Positions 61,201 through 64,000 of a stretch of 64,000 bases of DNA are shown piece after piece (within the stretch, counting starts at the first letter, position 1; every line of letters starts with the position of its first letter). The position numbers and the translations under genes are program-made. The DNA is from Manduca sexta (lineage: Eukaryota > Arthropoda > Insecta > Lepidoptera > Sphingidae). The notes below the pieces were generated by a model that was not told where the DNA came from, did no database searches, and was given only the letters and a program-made list of their open reading frames with translations. The stretch spans positions 8,254,609-8,318,608 of the forward strand of contig NC_051126.1 in NCBI RefSeq assembly GCF_014839805.1. The letters run 5' to 3'.

Positions 61201-61503
61201 ATTTCGTCTAGTTTTACAATCGCTCTGCATTTTGACCAAATTAATCTTTAACTATAATACATACGATCTACAGTAGTTTAATTAACTCAATATTTTCCAG
61301 CCGTCCGCAGAAGACTTCGCAAACCGTCCAAAGTTTCAACATCAGTGTCGACCAGCGTATCCAGGTCTACAGATCAAGTGTTGTCAGCTAGTGTGAACAG
61401 GCCTAAGATCCGTGGGCGGCCGAACATAGCGAGCCGGAAATCATCGGCAGCTATCGACAACTCTGTCACCACTGACCATCACAAGGACAAAGATGGATAC
61501 AAG
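5924..61503 (+). CDS. 5' portion of a group III chitinase (Cht7)-like gene; join 5924-5926, 55559-55637, 61301-61503
   Basis: Three spliced exons give 95 residues and the gene continues past the window. Exon 1 supplies only Met. Exon 2 supplies residues 2-27: MWPPRLLRW, then a hydrophobic core at about 9-21 (TFTIILIVAVIA) after Arg5 and Arg8, which reads as a signal peptide or type II anchor. Exon 3 supplies residues 28-95: a basic stretch (VRRRLRKPSK), a Ser/Thr-rich linker (STSVSTSVSRST), a second basic patch (RPKIRGRP) and the end HHKDKDGYK. All donors are consensus GTAAGT and the two acceptors are tttcag and ttccag. Group III insect chitinases, as known, have an N-terminal membrane segment, a basic/Ser-Thr linker and then a GH18 domain starting 'GYK-VCYYTNW'. 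This is consistent with the observed end, but no catalytic residue is inside the window. Such enzymes act on nascent chitin at the epidermal surface. Another secreted or anchored protein cannot be excluded. Confidence 0.55.
5927..7919. other. Intron 1, proximal part with a CpG-rich patch
   Basis: Mostly AT-rich with no recognised element. The exception is about 6690-6740, where gttgcgttgcgacgcggcgc and gcggccgcccg form a compact CpG-dense patch about 1 kb downstream of the predicted start site. It may be an enhancer or an alternative start. No coding exon is evident. Confidence 0.4.
7924..8111. mobile_element. Foldback MITE, TATA-flanked (family 1, copy 1)
   Basis: 188 bp with imperfect inverted ends. 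The left end is gtggggggcccaattccgtc. The reverse complement of the right end reads gttagggggctattccgtct. Similarity continues through 'tacggg...tccgtctttt'. TATA flanks both sides (7920-7923 and 8112-8115), a plausible target duplication. It has no coding capacity. A second copy lies at 27373-27592. The inverted ends and second copy make it a non-autonomous DNA transposon. The superfamily is not clear. Confidence 0.7.
8116..8837. other. Intron 1, nothing recognised
   Basis: AT-rich sequence. An 87-codon open frame at 8169-8432 has no splice sites, homology or start context that would argue for a gene. Confidence 0.4.
8838..9091. repeat. Diverged tandem duplication, period about 132 bp
   Basis: Two adjacent units begin 'agattagaca' at 8838 and 8970. 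They share 'tgttattgataaat', a long 'tggtgtatttgaattattaa' block with 'tcggt.tctcgta', and 'aattagt'. Small indels separate them, so the duplication is not recent. Confidence 0.75.
9092..11221. other. Intron 1, nothing recognised
   Basis: AT-rich sequence with no identified exon, repeat boundary or RNA gene. The 66-codon open frame at 10723-10923 is of chance length. Confidence 0.4.
11222..11356 (+). mobile_element. LINE 3'-UTR-like repeat ('agagatcgct...aagaccgcctattgtt')
   Basis: 'agaagagatcgctcttagca' is followed by 'ataagaccgcctattgttgc', a T-rich stretch, 'gtggtgttcaataaagaa' and a (tatc)n tail. This ordered block is one I know as a widespread lepidopteran repeat resembling a LINE 3' UTR with its own AATAAA. 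It is a 3' fragment only. Class assignment is from memory. Confidence 0.6.
11357..11760. other. Intron 1, GC-richer unidentified stretch
   Basis: Bases 11440-11650 are noticeably less AT-rich than the surroundings (e.g. ccaccaggtcaggtcgtgag). I found no open frame, inverted ends or tRNA-like promoter boxes, so the nature of the stretch is unknown. Confidence 0.35.
11761..11968. repeat. Diverged tandem duplication, period 120 bp
   Basis: The unit starting at 11761 is repeated at 11881, sharing 'ttttaaatat', 'tacctac', 'gtgtttta', 'caatatttatc' and 'cctgatatctata'. A small (catttcattt) run lies at the end of the first unit. Confidence 0.75.
11969..14563. other. Intron 1, nothing recognised
   Basis: AT-rich, with one GC-richer island at about 13090-13230 that contains a 29-codon ATG frame from 13107 (MPAVSGTPRL...). 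The frame ends in TAA with no splice support, so I do not call it a gene. Confidence 0.35.
14564..14860 (+). mobile_element. tRNA-derived SINE (family A)
   Basis: Near full-length. A head with 'gcgatag...agttggg' is partly duplicated at 14564-14605. A B box GGTTCAAATCC lies near 14634. The conserved body follows ('aacatcgtgaggaaacctgc', 'gtctaccaatccgcact'), then the tail 'cagggctgatattatt'. It matches the other family-A copies at 26.5, 29.3, 52.2, 59.7 and 63.6 kb. The duplicated head blurs the 5' boundary. Confidence 0.85.
14861..14903 (-). repeat. Fragment of the 'tagtttttgctc...cgggata' repeat
   Basis: On the minus strand it reads actagtttttgctcccgggt and then ends 'ttttccgggata'. This is the start of the repeat seen more fully near 20411 and 63291. 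It abuts the SINE, suggesting insertion of one into the other. Confidence 0.5.
14904..15289. other. Intron 1, nothing recognised
   Basis: AT-rich sequence without a recognisable element. Confidence 0.35.
15290..15440 (+). repeat. LINE-like fragment ending 'ttgaaatcggttaaaaa'
   Basis: 'ccaaatcggttcagaaatga', then a short gap, then 'aactaccttctttttt' and 'gaaatcggttaaaaa'. The order matches a common lepidopteran repeat (known form: 'ctttttggaagtcggttaaa') recalled from memory. Boundaries are approximate. Confidence 0.5.
15441..19665. other. Intron 1, mostly unrecognised
   Basis: AT-rich sequence with a minor direct repeat of 'aaaattatatacttaa' near 16203-16253. The open frames at 15896-16111 (-), 16793-17038 (+) and 18007-18225 (+) are 71, 81 and 72 codons. 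None has splice sites or a recognisable product. Bases 19310-19600 are GC-richer but were not identified. Confidence 0.35.
19669..19928. mobile_element. Foldback MITE with TTA target duplication
   Basis: 260 bp flanked by TTA at 19666-19668 and 19929-19931. The left end reads cccccttattcatagacgtt. The reverse complement of the right end reads cccccttattcataaacgtt. Similarity continues about 75 bp ('gtgataacaagcctgtttctc' on both arms) and resumes in the centre ('agggccgttgtgattgg'), so the element is almost one large palindrome. It is non-coding. A 3-bp TTA duplication is what PIF/Harbinger elements make, but the superfamily is an inference from that alone. Confidence 0.8.
20411..20593 (+). 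repeat. 'tagcttttgc...gcgactt' lepidopteran repeat
   Basis: It starts actagctttagcctgcgact with 'cagccgcgtgaaaa', has 'gataaaatctagcctata' and 'tagcttcctattggtgaaaa', and ends in a 'ttacatattagtataaattt' tail. Related copies lie near 23.7, 51.7, 63.1 and 63.3 kb. I recognise it as a very common lepidopteran dispersed repeat. No coding capacity remains. Confidence 0.65.
20794..21132. mobile_element. Near-perfect long hairpin MITE, TTAA-flanked
   Basis: Flanked by TTAA at 20790-20793 and 21133-21136, with ends ggtggtagctcaaggtccat and its complement. The arms (20794-20968 and 20978-21132) pair along their whole length around a 9-nt loop (20969-20977). I count two mismatches over 155 pairs, plus one 20-bp insert present only in the left arm (around 20890-20909). 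A TTAA duplication points to the piggyBac-type group, though the termini are not the usual CCCTW. The high arm identity implies recent insertion or arm homogenisation. If retained in pre-mRNA it would fold into a dsRNA of about 155 bp. Confidence 0.88.
21137..23689. other. Intron 1, nothing recognised
   Basis: AT-rich apart from 21340-21570, which is GC-richer. An uninterrupted frame of about 66 codons around 22700-22905 (+) contains an ordinary-looking protein stretch (e.g. RHESKDLFDKTHNIDDL), but has no ATG and no good splice sites. Many frames of this length are expected by chance. Confidence 0.35.
23690..23800 (+). repeat. Degenerate 'ttttgctcgcgactt' repeat copy
   Basis: 'cttttgctcgcgactttatc', 'cagtgtgaac', then 'ttctagaataaaagaagcct' and 'ttaggttaatctaag' follow the same order as the copies at 63.1-63.5 kb, with more decay. 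Confidence 0.5.
24591..24765. mobile_element. Probable foldback element ('ttttcaataaa' ends)
   Basis: The left side reads 'caattttcaataaacgatcc'. The reverse complement of the right side reads 'acagttttcaataaataatc'. 'ggaccaatcag' on the left pairs with 'attgattggttcc' on the right. The inverted structure is imperfect and no target duplication could be fixed, so boundaries are tentative. Confidence 0.4.
25640..25735 (-). mobile_element. Truncated SINE (family B)
   Basis: 'cacgccttttatccccgaag' then 'gggtaggcagagacgcaact', 'cacttttctacaatgtgtat' and 'tccgtcccgtgttgtgat' match the tail half of the 53.7 and 56.5 kb copies. The tRNA-like half is missing. Confidence 0.75.
25736..26518. other. Intron 1, nothing recognised
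   Basis: AT-rich sequence without a recognisable element or exon. Confidence 0.35.
26530..26848 (+). mobile_element. Full-length tRNA-derived SINE (family A) with target duplication
   Basis: It carries intact Pol III promoter boxes: A box TAGCCTAGTTGG at 26542-26553 and B box GGTTCAAATCC at 26583-26593, both matching consensus. The standard body follows ('aaacatcgtgaggaaacctg', 'ctaccaatccgcactaggcc', 'ggcctaatccctctcagtag') and the element ends 'acagggctgatattattatt'. The 11-mer ttatttactac occurs at 26519-26529 and again at 26849-26859, a clean target-site duplication. It is the best preserved family-A copy here and may still be transcribable. SINEs depend on a partner LINE for movement. 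Which one is not shown. Confidence 0.92.
26866..27080 (+). repeat. Dispersed repeat pieces ('gagagataatcacccctt...' and a LINE-like tail)
   Basis: Bases 26873-26925 (gacgagagataatcacccct, ggcagtcgatacaattatgc) match the repeat at 62180-62345. Bases 26950-27075 resemble the 3106-3200 tail block, ending 'ttcgcatttacaatattagt'. They may be one element or two neighbours. Confidence 0.5.
27373..27592. mobile_element. Foldback MITE (family 1, copy 2)
   Basis: 220 bp. The left end is ggtcagggggccctattccg and the reverse complement of the right end is ggttagggagtcctattcct. 'tccgtctttttgcaattacg' faces a related block on the other arm. It shares ends and internal blocks with 7924-8111. The flanking duplication is not resolved. 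A 79-codon frame across it (27315-27554) is incidental. Confidence 0.65.
28281..28380 (+). repeat. 'gactctatcaccagttc' LINE-like fragment, copy 1
   Basis: 'tttagattccattaatttga', 'ctctatcaccagttctgcaa' and 'agaacgggcaagaaact' align with the copy at 42925-43030. Known to me as a common lepidopteran dispersed sequence. The class is uncertain. Confidence 0.55.
28381..29337. other. Intron 1, nothing recognised
   Basis: AT-rich sequence ending in a 15-T run (29331-29345) that abuts the next SINE. Confidence 0.35.
29344..29605 (-). mobile_element. SINE (family A), 5'-truncated
   Basis: On the + strand it reads in reverse: 'ataataatatcagctcatat', then 'ctgagagggtttaagcctta', 'cgctggcctagtgtggattg' and 'ggtagacttcacacaccctt', ending in a decayed B-box region ('tgaaactccggacatttgt'). 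The A-box end is missing or too diverged to read. Confidence 0.8.
29606..31183. other. Intron 1, nothing recognised
   Basis: AT-rich sequence. No exon, RNA gene or element end found. Confidence 0.35.
31192..31378 (+). mobile_element. Non-autonomous hAT copy, 187 bp
   Basis: It starts cagtggcgtagggtaaaatt and ends with the 'agaagccggc...atatggactctt' block seen at the right end of the 34.6-kb copy. The last few bases of the inverted repeat are lost. The 8-mer ataaatac flanks it at 31184-31191 and 31379-31386, the 8-bp duplication made by hAT transposases. No coding capacity. Same orientation as the 34.6-kb copy. Confidence 0.8.
31722..31815 (+). mobile_element. SINE (family A) 3' fragment
   Basis: Only the last about 94 bp: 'cagcgtaatgaactaaggcc', 'tgatccctctcagtagtaga', 'agtgggacagtatataatat', 'gggttgaaattatta'. 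The Pol III head is absent. Confidence 0.8.
31816..34609. other. Intron 1, nothing firmly recognised
   Basis: AT-rich. Two hAT-end-like 'gcgccactg/acgccactg' motifs occur near 33553 and 33667, but in the same orientation and without matching flanks, so no element is called. Open frames at 31885-32139, 32046-32246 and 34316-34567 have no support as genes. Confidence 0.35.
34618..35907 (+). mobile_element. Non-autonomous hAT element, 1290 bp
   Basis: It begins cagtggcgaagggtgaaatt and ends ggacgcttcgccactg, giving an 11-bp terminal inverted repeat CAGTGGCGAAG. The 8-mer aaagcaag is present at 34610-34617 and 35908-35915. An 8-bp duplication and CAGTGGCG-type ends are hallmarks of the hAT superfamily. 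Six-frame reading finds no transposase-sized frame, so it depends on a helper elsewhere. Internally, 'gcgggttaccttgcgccagtggcg' sequence near 35590-35620 repeats the end motif and could be a nested or rearranged end. Both ends are shared with the short copies at 31192 and 42476. Confidence 0.9.
36270..36530 (+). mobile_element. SINE (family B), nearly full-length
   Basis: B box AGGTTCGAATCTTAG near 36303, then 'gggcgggcaaagtgatatta', 'ggaatttgtgcccgatacag', 'catcacatcataggacggaa' and 'gcacctctgcctacacttgc'. The order matches the reverse complement of the 56.5-kb copy. The A-box region is decayed. The overlapping 108-codon frame on the minus strand (36220-36546) is a shadow of this repeat. Confidence 0.85.
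36531..42467. other. Intron 1, long stretch without a firm feature
   Basis: AT-rich. A 127-codon frame at 37469-37852 and an 82-codon ATG frame at 38641-38889 occur here. The latter follows 'cttttttttggacag', which resembles a splice acceptor, but no good donor or recognisable protein follows. The 37690-37740 part ('ggctctggagttcgattctg') is weakly tRNA/SINE-like. Nothing is firm enough to call. Confidence 0.35.
42476..42639 (-). mobile_element. Non-autonomous hAT copy, 164 bp
   Basis: It starts cagtggcgaagcgtccatac and ends 'ttcaccctacgccactg'. The flanks are exact 8-bp duplications, cttcattt at 42468-42475 and 42640-42647. Its left end equals the complement of the right end of the 34.6-kb copy, so it is inverted relative to that one. 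At 164 bp it keeps little more than the two ends. Confidence 0.92.
42925..43030 (+). repeat. 'actctaccaccagttcgg' LINE-like fragment, copy 2
   Basis: 'aatgttatacattatttaga', 'ttccgtcaatattaactcta' and 'ccaccagttcggaaagcagt' align with the copy at 28281. No ends or coding capacity. Confidence 0.55.
43031..47660. other. Intron 1, nothing firmly recognised
   Basis: AT-rich. A short SINE-like string ('atgtcgtgaggaaactggta') occurs near 45272. Bases 45610-45936 are open in several frames on both strands, which reflects local composition rather than a gene. No other element was found. Confidence 0.35.
47667..47705 (+). promoter_or_regulatory. Possible TATA-type promoter inside intron 1
   Basis: ATAAAAG at 47667-47673 lies about 33 bp before an Inr-like CTCAGAG (A at 47701) in a GC-richer patch. 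It would point toward the ATG frame at 48012 and the long frame at 48340. This is motif-level evidence only. Confidence 0.25.
48340..48954 (+). CDS. Unidentified 204-codon open frame, membrane-protein-like
   Basis: This is the longest open frame in the window, stop to stop. It has no ATG near its start (first in-frame ATG at about 48508), so it would have to be an internal exon or a decayed gene. The predicted chain is rich in hydrophobic segments: 'YLGVIATGLIAMFFL', 'MMTAYLLLLSVKMVL' and 'YIISMLLYLIVTISNMF', with several cysteines between. A rough chance estimate at this AT content makes 204 codons unlikely (well under one expected in the window). About 330 bp upstream, after an acceptor-like 'ttatattcgcag', is a short ATG frame at 48012 (MDQPTLVSTSNSEIKR). 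I cannot join the two convincingly and recognise no family. It could be a gene nested in the intron, a pseudogene, or chance. Confidence 0.25.
   Translation: MKLFLTKNVYKLIVFFNGSVNFALNTTYTQYDSVIKSSLFISHVHYLGVIATGLIAMFFLKTCNSLHICMMTAYLLLLSVKMVLNITVFEDCCLIPEIDNWQYFARRIVTTKYLYRLDKFPSLYLYITFCAFPHCRICLTDITYIISMLLYLIVTISNMFTAFSSEAITIEDKSFSEDVNGVVEMSNKYHFISVSSICMCRRTF
48955..51700. other. Intron 1, nothing recognised
   Basis: AT-rich with poly-T (51358-51374). Frames at 49871-50077, 50087-50320 and 50618-50893 are short and unsupported. Confidence 0.35.
51701..51836 (-). repeat. 'tagctttgcctgcgg' repeat copy
   Basis: On the + strand: 'tactaatatataaaactaaa', 'ctaaactactaaaccgattt', 'ctaatagaaagctacattag' and 'ctggagccgcaggcaaaaac'. 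This is the reverse of the 20411 repeat in the same block order. Confidence 0.6.
52207..52520 (-). mobile_element. SINE (family A), near full-length
   Basis: In reverse: tail 'ataatattattagcactata', 'ccttagtctaccacgctggc', 'ctagtgcggattggtagact', 'gcaggtttcctcacgatgtt', then the B-box complement 'gtatcgaacc' near 52459 and a decayed A-box end 'aatcgccgt'. No clean target duplication was seen. Confidence 0.88.
52521..53658. other. Intron 1, nothing recognised
   Basis: AT-rich apart from 53260-53420, which is GC-richer and non-repetitive by eye. It is a candidate for a conserved non-coding element but has no internal evidence of function. Confidence 0.35.
53666..53932 (-). mobile_element. Full-length tRNA-derived SINE (family B), copy 1
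   Basis: Reading on the minus strand: tRNA-like head, B box GGTTCGAATCC (complement near 53861-53871), body 'cgggcaaagtgatatttggg', 'tttgtgcccgatatggcgat', and a (gtat)n tail. A 7-bp duplication agaattt flanks it (53659-53665 and 53933-53939). It is almost identical to the 56.5-kb copy apart from a few substitutions and a small indel near the 'gatgtg' block. Confidence 0.9.
53940..54979. other. Intron 1, nothing recognised
   Basis: AT-rich, with a 69-codon frame at 54501-54710 lacking any support. Confidence 0.35.
54980..55195 (+). mobile_element. SINE (family B), older copy in + orientation
   Basis: 'gatgcgatccccggttcggg' (decayed B box), 'ggtttttctattcagtatca', 'aatgtgtgcccgatatggtg' and 'ttgcatctctgctgtttaca' follow the family-B order. 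It runs into the dinucleotide repeat at its 3' end, only about 360 bp before exon 2. Confidence 0.8.
55196..55242. repeat. (TG)n microsatellite
   Basis: About 23 TG units with one TA interruption near the start. It forms the 3' tail of the preceding SINE and is likely length-polymorphic. Confidence 0.95.
55559..55637 (+). CDS. Coding exon 2: signal peptide / membrane anchor
   Basis: The exon is 79 nt, 26 codons plus one base. It is preceded by a strong polypyrimidine tract (ttttcttttgtttgtttcag) and followed by GTAAGTAT. Read in the phase set by the ATG of exon 1 it begins WPPRLLRW and continues through a 13-residue hydrophobic core to ...APTSDST. V-x-A before Pro22 would allow signal-peptidase cleavage after residue 21, but the short core after two arginines could equally stay as an anchor. 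All other phases through the exon lack this signal-like organisation. The last base (A) joins CC of exon 3 to make a Thr codon. Confidence 0.72.
56501..56763 (-). mobile_element. Full-length tRNA-derived SINE (family B), copy 2, young
   Basis: A perfect 14-bp duplication actctctattatat lies at 56487-56500 and 56764-56777. On the minus strand the head contains 'ggtggcgtagttg' (A-box-like) and the B box GGTTCGAATCC, then the body and a (gtat)n tail at 56501-56512. Very close to the copy at 53666. Frames of 107 (+) and 66 (-) codons across it are shadows of the repeat. The intact boxes and exact duplication make it the youngest-looking insertion in the gene. Confidence 0.95.
57190..57260 (-). 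mobile_element. SINE (family B) tail fragment
   Basis: 'cacaccttatccctaaatag' and 'gcaggcagggacggaatt' match the tail end of family B only. Confidence 0.5.
59661..59982 (-). mobile_element. SINE (family A), degenerate but nearly full-length
   Basis: 'aataatatcagccctatata', 'tctaccacgctggtccaatg', 'ttctcatgacgaacttctca', 'cacggtgttttcctttaaag' and 'aaaagtcggtgcgttccctt' in reverse family-A order, ending near 'ggctattgctgct' (A-box complement). Substitutions throughout indicate an old copy. Confidence 0.8.
60520..60583 (-). mobile_element. SINE (family B) tRNA-like head fragment
   Basis: 'caaacccgagaccttagaag' then 'caatacaactacgccactaa' match the head of the 56.5-kb copy in the same orientation. 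The rest of the element is missing. Confidence 0.6.
61301..61503 (+). CDS. Coding exon 3: basic, Ser/Thr-rich linker
   Basis: The exon is 203 nt. With the leading base from exon 2 it makes exactly 68 codons and ends in phase 0 (AAG|GTAAGT). It is open throughout in this phase, and its GC content and codon use stand out from the surrounding intron. The segment is low-complexity: repeated TSVS units, 15 Arg/Lys, and no cysteine. That fits an extended linker rather than a folded domain. It ends KDKDGYK, where I expect the GH18 domain to begin in the next exon. The frame reads into the intron for only ten codons before a stop at 61534, which supports the donor assignment. The donor is copied 77 bp downstream. 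Confidence 0.75.
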
Positions 61504-61656
61504 GTAAGTTACTATCCCAACAAAAGCTTTATTTAATAATTATAGTAAATATAGCATATGTAAACATTTATATCTAATAGGTATGTTACTATCTCAAGAA
61601 AAGCTTTAATTAATACCAATAGTAAATAAAGCATGTATAAACATCTATATCTAATA
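61503..61656 (+). repeat. 77-bp tandem duplication copying the intron-3 splice donor
   Basis: Unit 1 (61503-61579) starts ggtaagttactatcccaaca and unit 2 (61580-61656) starts ggtatgttactatctcaaga. Both run the same 77 bp to '...tatatctaata' with scattered substitutions. The duplicated unit begins at the last base of exon 3, so unit 2 carries a second plausible donor (G|GTATGT). Confidence 0.92.
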
Positions 61657-61867
61657 TATGGTGTATCTTTAAATTTAATGAGTGTAAAAAATATTTTATA
61701 ATACCTGCTATACAATGTAAAAAAAACTAATAAAATGATAGATTACCTACCAAGCTCACCACGTAAACTTCAATACTCACATGGAGACAACGACCGTGTA
61801 ATATTATAATATTATTTCCATGCGTCATTAGAAAGGGTTTGTATTTAGTAGAATACCCACGTATTTT

Positions 61868-61916
61868 CGAAAAGTCAGAGATGTGTGCCCTAGGCTCTAG
61901 GCAAACTCAAGGCCTC
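61868..61916 (-). mobile_element. Possible SINE (family A) fragment
   Basis: 'gaaaagtcagagatgtgtgc' and 'cctaggctc' resemble the block between B box and body of family A in reverse. The rest is missing. Confidence 0.3.
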
Positions 61917-62179
61917 ATTATAATTGCTACACAAAAACATTAAACAATGAAAAACATTACAAAAACATTACCCAAGTACGAAGCTTCTTTCTAGACTATT
62001 ATAAGACCCAAGTTGGAGAGTTTCGAAGCTCAAAACGTAATGTGTATAATAACAAAACATTTCCTAACCACGAAAGACATATTACGTCGACAAACAATAG
62101 AATTGTATTGTACCATAGAAATATTTGTAAGGGAAACAATTTAACTTGTAATTAAAAACTCTTTATAATGAAATAGCTA

Positions 62180-62345
62180 TTTTTATTTATGGACACGTCA
62201 GAGTGACCCCACTGCACCTGATGGTAAGTGGAGTGGAGTCCAATAGAATGAAGACTGACGAGAGATGATTACCCCTCGATAGTTGCCACAATTATGCCGG
62301 CCTGTTAGAAGTGGTCGTGATCCGGGCGAATATAATATATATCCG
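62180..62345 (+). repeat. 'cctgatggtaagtggagtgg' dispersed repeat
   Basis: 'ccactgcacctgatggtaag', 'gacgagagatgattacccct' and 'cacaattatgccggcctgtt' form an ordered block also seen in part at 26873. I know it as a common lepidopteran repeat. Its class is not determined here. Confidence 0.6.
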
Positions 62346-63061
62346 ATCACCAGCAATGTTAAGGAAACAAAGATAATTTAAATTCTACTTGAAGTTCGTT
62401 GCAAACGTATAAAAAAATACTTATGTTTGTAAAATAGGATTCTGGGAATCGACATTAATTATGTAAGTAAATGGAAATGTTAAACAACCATAAATCAAGT
62501 AGAATTAAGTTAAAAGTAGGTTTTCCTTAAGCCAATTCCATTCGATTATTTTCTATAAAAATTCTACCATTACAAGTTAATGACACAATGACAAACCAAT
62601 CTCATTAAGAAGCTGCCTCACAAATATCCCCGTTCTTTACGTAATCTCTGATTAAACTTTATTTTTCATATATCCTTTCTTCAATATGTCTGCTATAGAA
62701 AGGGATTATGCCACAGCACTCGTCGCGGCAGGAAATGATATCGGCGCATGTATTAAGCCTTGCCGACACCCGAGCACAAAATTCTTTTAATCTGGCATTT
62801 AAAAAGTCAAACAAATATGTACCTTATATAGTCCAAATAAAATCTAAAAGCGTACTGTAATGTGTAATAAGTATTTTTGCAGATGTAAAGTACTATGCGG
62901 ACACGATCGAGCTTTTCGAATGCAAAGTTGTTGACCTTCGAACGTTTGTTAGTCGTTTCCATGTGGACTGATTCAATACAATCATAAAGACAAAAGCTTG
63001 CTCGGTCTCCATTTACCTGATGTAAAATGGAAACCAAACATCGCTAAACATTTAATCATTG

Positions 63062-63475
63062 TTAAAAATTTCATACTAGAAGTTGCTTGCGGCTTCACCA
63101 ATCGGTGTACAAATAATCATCAATAGGACGCGACATCAGCGCCATCTGTTTAACAAATTATACAAAATATCTCAATTTGCTATTTCTTACGGGATAAGTT
63201 ACCGGATAAGAAGTAGCCTACGTGTTAATCCACGATATGGTCTATGTGTGTATCAAATTTTATATAAAATTTGTTTAGCTGTTTATGAGTATACTAGATT
63301 TTGCTCGCGGCTTCGCCTGCGTGAAGGAGCTTTTCTGGGATAAAAGTCCCGCTATATATTTTCATTGGATAGAAAGTAGTCTATAATCTTCCCAGGGAGT
63401 TAAACTATCTCTGTACACCAAATTTCTAAATCCGTTCAGTAGATTTTCAGAAAATTTATAACATATAAGAGACGT
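63062..63475 (+). repeat. Two tandem copies of the 'ttttgctcgcggcttcg' repeat
   Basis: Copy 1 starts 'actagaagttgcttgcggct' (about 63076) and includes 'agaagtagcctacgtgttaa'. Copy 2 starts 'actagattttgctcgcggct' (about 63291) with 'gggataaaagtcccgctata', 'aaatccgttcagtag' and an 'acatata' tail. Head-to-tail arrangement. The first copy has extra sequence (63100-63180) between its head and body. Confidence 0.65.
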
Positions 63476-63632
63476 GCATGCCTGATGGTGAGCAATGCGA
63501 CCGCCCATAAATAGTAGCAACACTACTAAACTTTGAATTACAAAGTACCGCGTGACAGTCTATTGCGCTCTTTACCCCGAGACGTAAAATGTTACGTCTC
63601 GTAATGTCCAGTAATTACGCTGGCTACAAAAT
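63476..63632 (+). repeat. 'cctgatggtgagcaatgcgaccgccc' dispersed repeat
   Basis: 'gcctgatggtgagcaatgcg' and 'accgcccataaatag', then 'gagacgtaaaatgttacgtc' and 'agtaattacgctggctac', follow the order of a very common lepidopteran repeat recalled from memory. It directly precedes a SINE. Confidence 0.6.
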
Positions 63633-63636
63633 CTTA

Positions 63637-63950
63637 GCGACAATAGCCTAGCTGGGAATGGAACAGACTGGCGGAACGATTGCCCGCAGGTTCTAAACCC
63701 AAGGCACGCACCTATGACTTTTTTAAAGTTATGTGTGTATTGCTCATCAGTTTTCGTTCGCTTTAACGGTGAAGGAAAACATCGTGAGGAAACCTGCTAA
63801 GAAGTTCTCTGTAGAATTTTTGGGTTATGTGGAGTCTACTAATGCGCACTAGACCAGCATGGTAGAATAAGGTCTAATCCCTCTCAATAGTAGAGGAAGC
63901 CTATGCCCAGCAGTGGGACAGTATTTAATATAGGGCTGATATTATTATTA
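63637..63950 (+). mobile_element. tRNA-derived SINE (family A), full-length
   Basis: A box TAGCCTAGCTGG intact. The B box has one key change (GGTTCTAAACC). The body 'aaaacatcgtgaggaaacct' and 'taatccctctcaata' is present and the tail 'agggctgatattattatta' complete. No clear target duplication. Confidence 0.9.
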
Positions 63951-64000
63951 CAATGTCCTTCAAACCGGAACACAACAGTGCATTCACACTGTTACTTGGC

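Larger units (their letters stand above)
55638..61300 (+). other. Intron 2, about 5.66 kb
   Basis: Starts GTAAGTAT and ends 'attttccag'. Apart from the SINEs listed it is AT-rich with no recognised feature. CpG-denser sequence at about 56980-57010 was not identified. Bases 58440-58480 contain the imperfect palindrome gccatgg...ccatggc. Confidence 0.7.
61504..64000 (+). other. Start of intron 3 (continues past window)
   Basis: Begins GTAAGTTACT. No further coding exon was seen to 64000. In particular, no frame after an AG encodes a GH18-like VCYYTNW start. Holds the donor duplication and several repeats listed separately. Confidence 0.6.

Noticed and set aside
1..64000. CRISPR, phage, plasmid or defence-type system
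   Set aside because: No spaced repeat array, no clustered coding genes and no prokaryotic gene signals. The sequence is animal intron and flank.

Overview
The window looks like nuclear DNA from a moth or butterfly (Lepidoptera). It is strongly AT-rich and has no operons, rRNA or free-standing tRNA genes. It is littered with tRNA-derived SINEs, a 3' fragment of an RTE-type LINE, and the 'tagcttttgctcgcgactt...' and 'cctgatggtaagtgg' repeats that I know from lepidopteran genomes. Family names given from memory are marked as such.

One protein-coding gene can be assembled, on the + strand, and it runs out of the window. A TATA-less core promoter (Inr TCAGTC at 5692, DPE-like AGACG at exactly +28) lies before an ATG-free 5' UTR of about 230 nt. 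The ATG at 5924-5926 is the last codon of exon 1. After a 49.6-kb first intron, exon 2 (55559-55637, 79 nt) encodes a hydrophobic signal/anchor segment. After a 5.66-kb second intron, exon 3 (61301-61503, 203 nt) encodes a basic, Ser/Thr-rich linker ending in ...KDKDGYK. Phases agree at every junction (phase 0 after the ATG, phase 1 after exon 2, phase 0 after exon 3), giving 95 residues. An N-terminal anchor, then a basic/Ser-Thr linker, then 'DGYK' just where a GH18 domain would start, suggests a group III (Cht7-like) insect chitinase. The catalytic exons lie beyond 64000, so this name is an inference.

Layout: 1-5.6 kb, upstream flank with old SINE and LINE fragments. 5.69-5.93 kb, promoter and exon 1. 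5.93-55.56 kb, intron 1, holding almost all the mobile DNA: a TATA-flanked foldback family (7.9 and 27.4 kb), a TTA-flanked foldback (19.7 kb), a near-perfect TTAA-flanked hairpin (20.8-21.1 kb), three non-autonomous hAT copies with exact 8-bp duplications (31.2, 34.6-35.9, 42.5 kb), several SINEs, and one unexplained 204-codon open frame near 48.3-49.0 kb. 55.64-61.30 kb, intron 2, with a young SINE carrying a 14-bp duplication. 61.50-64 kb, start of intron 3, opening with a 77-bp tandem duplication that copies the splice donor.

Nearly all other open frames are short and fall at the density expected by chance in this AT-rich sequence. I see no CRISPR, phage or multi-gene system. The most interesting signals are the promoter and exon architecture, the duplicated donor, the long intronic hairpin and the hAT derivatives.
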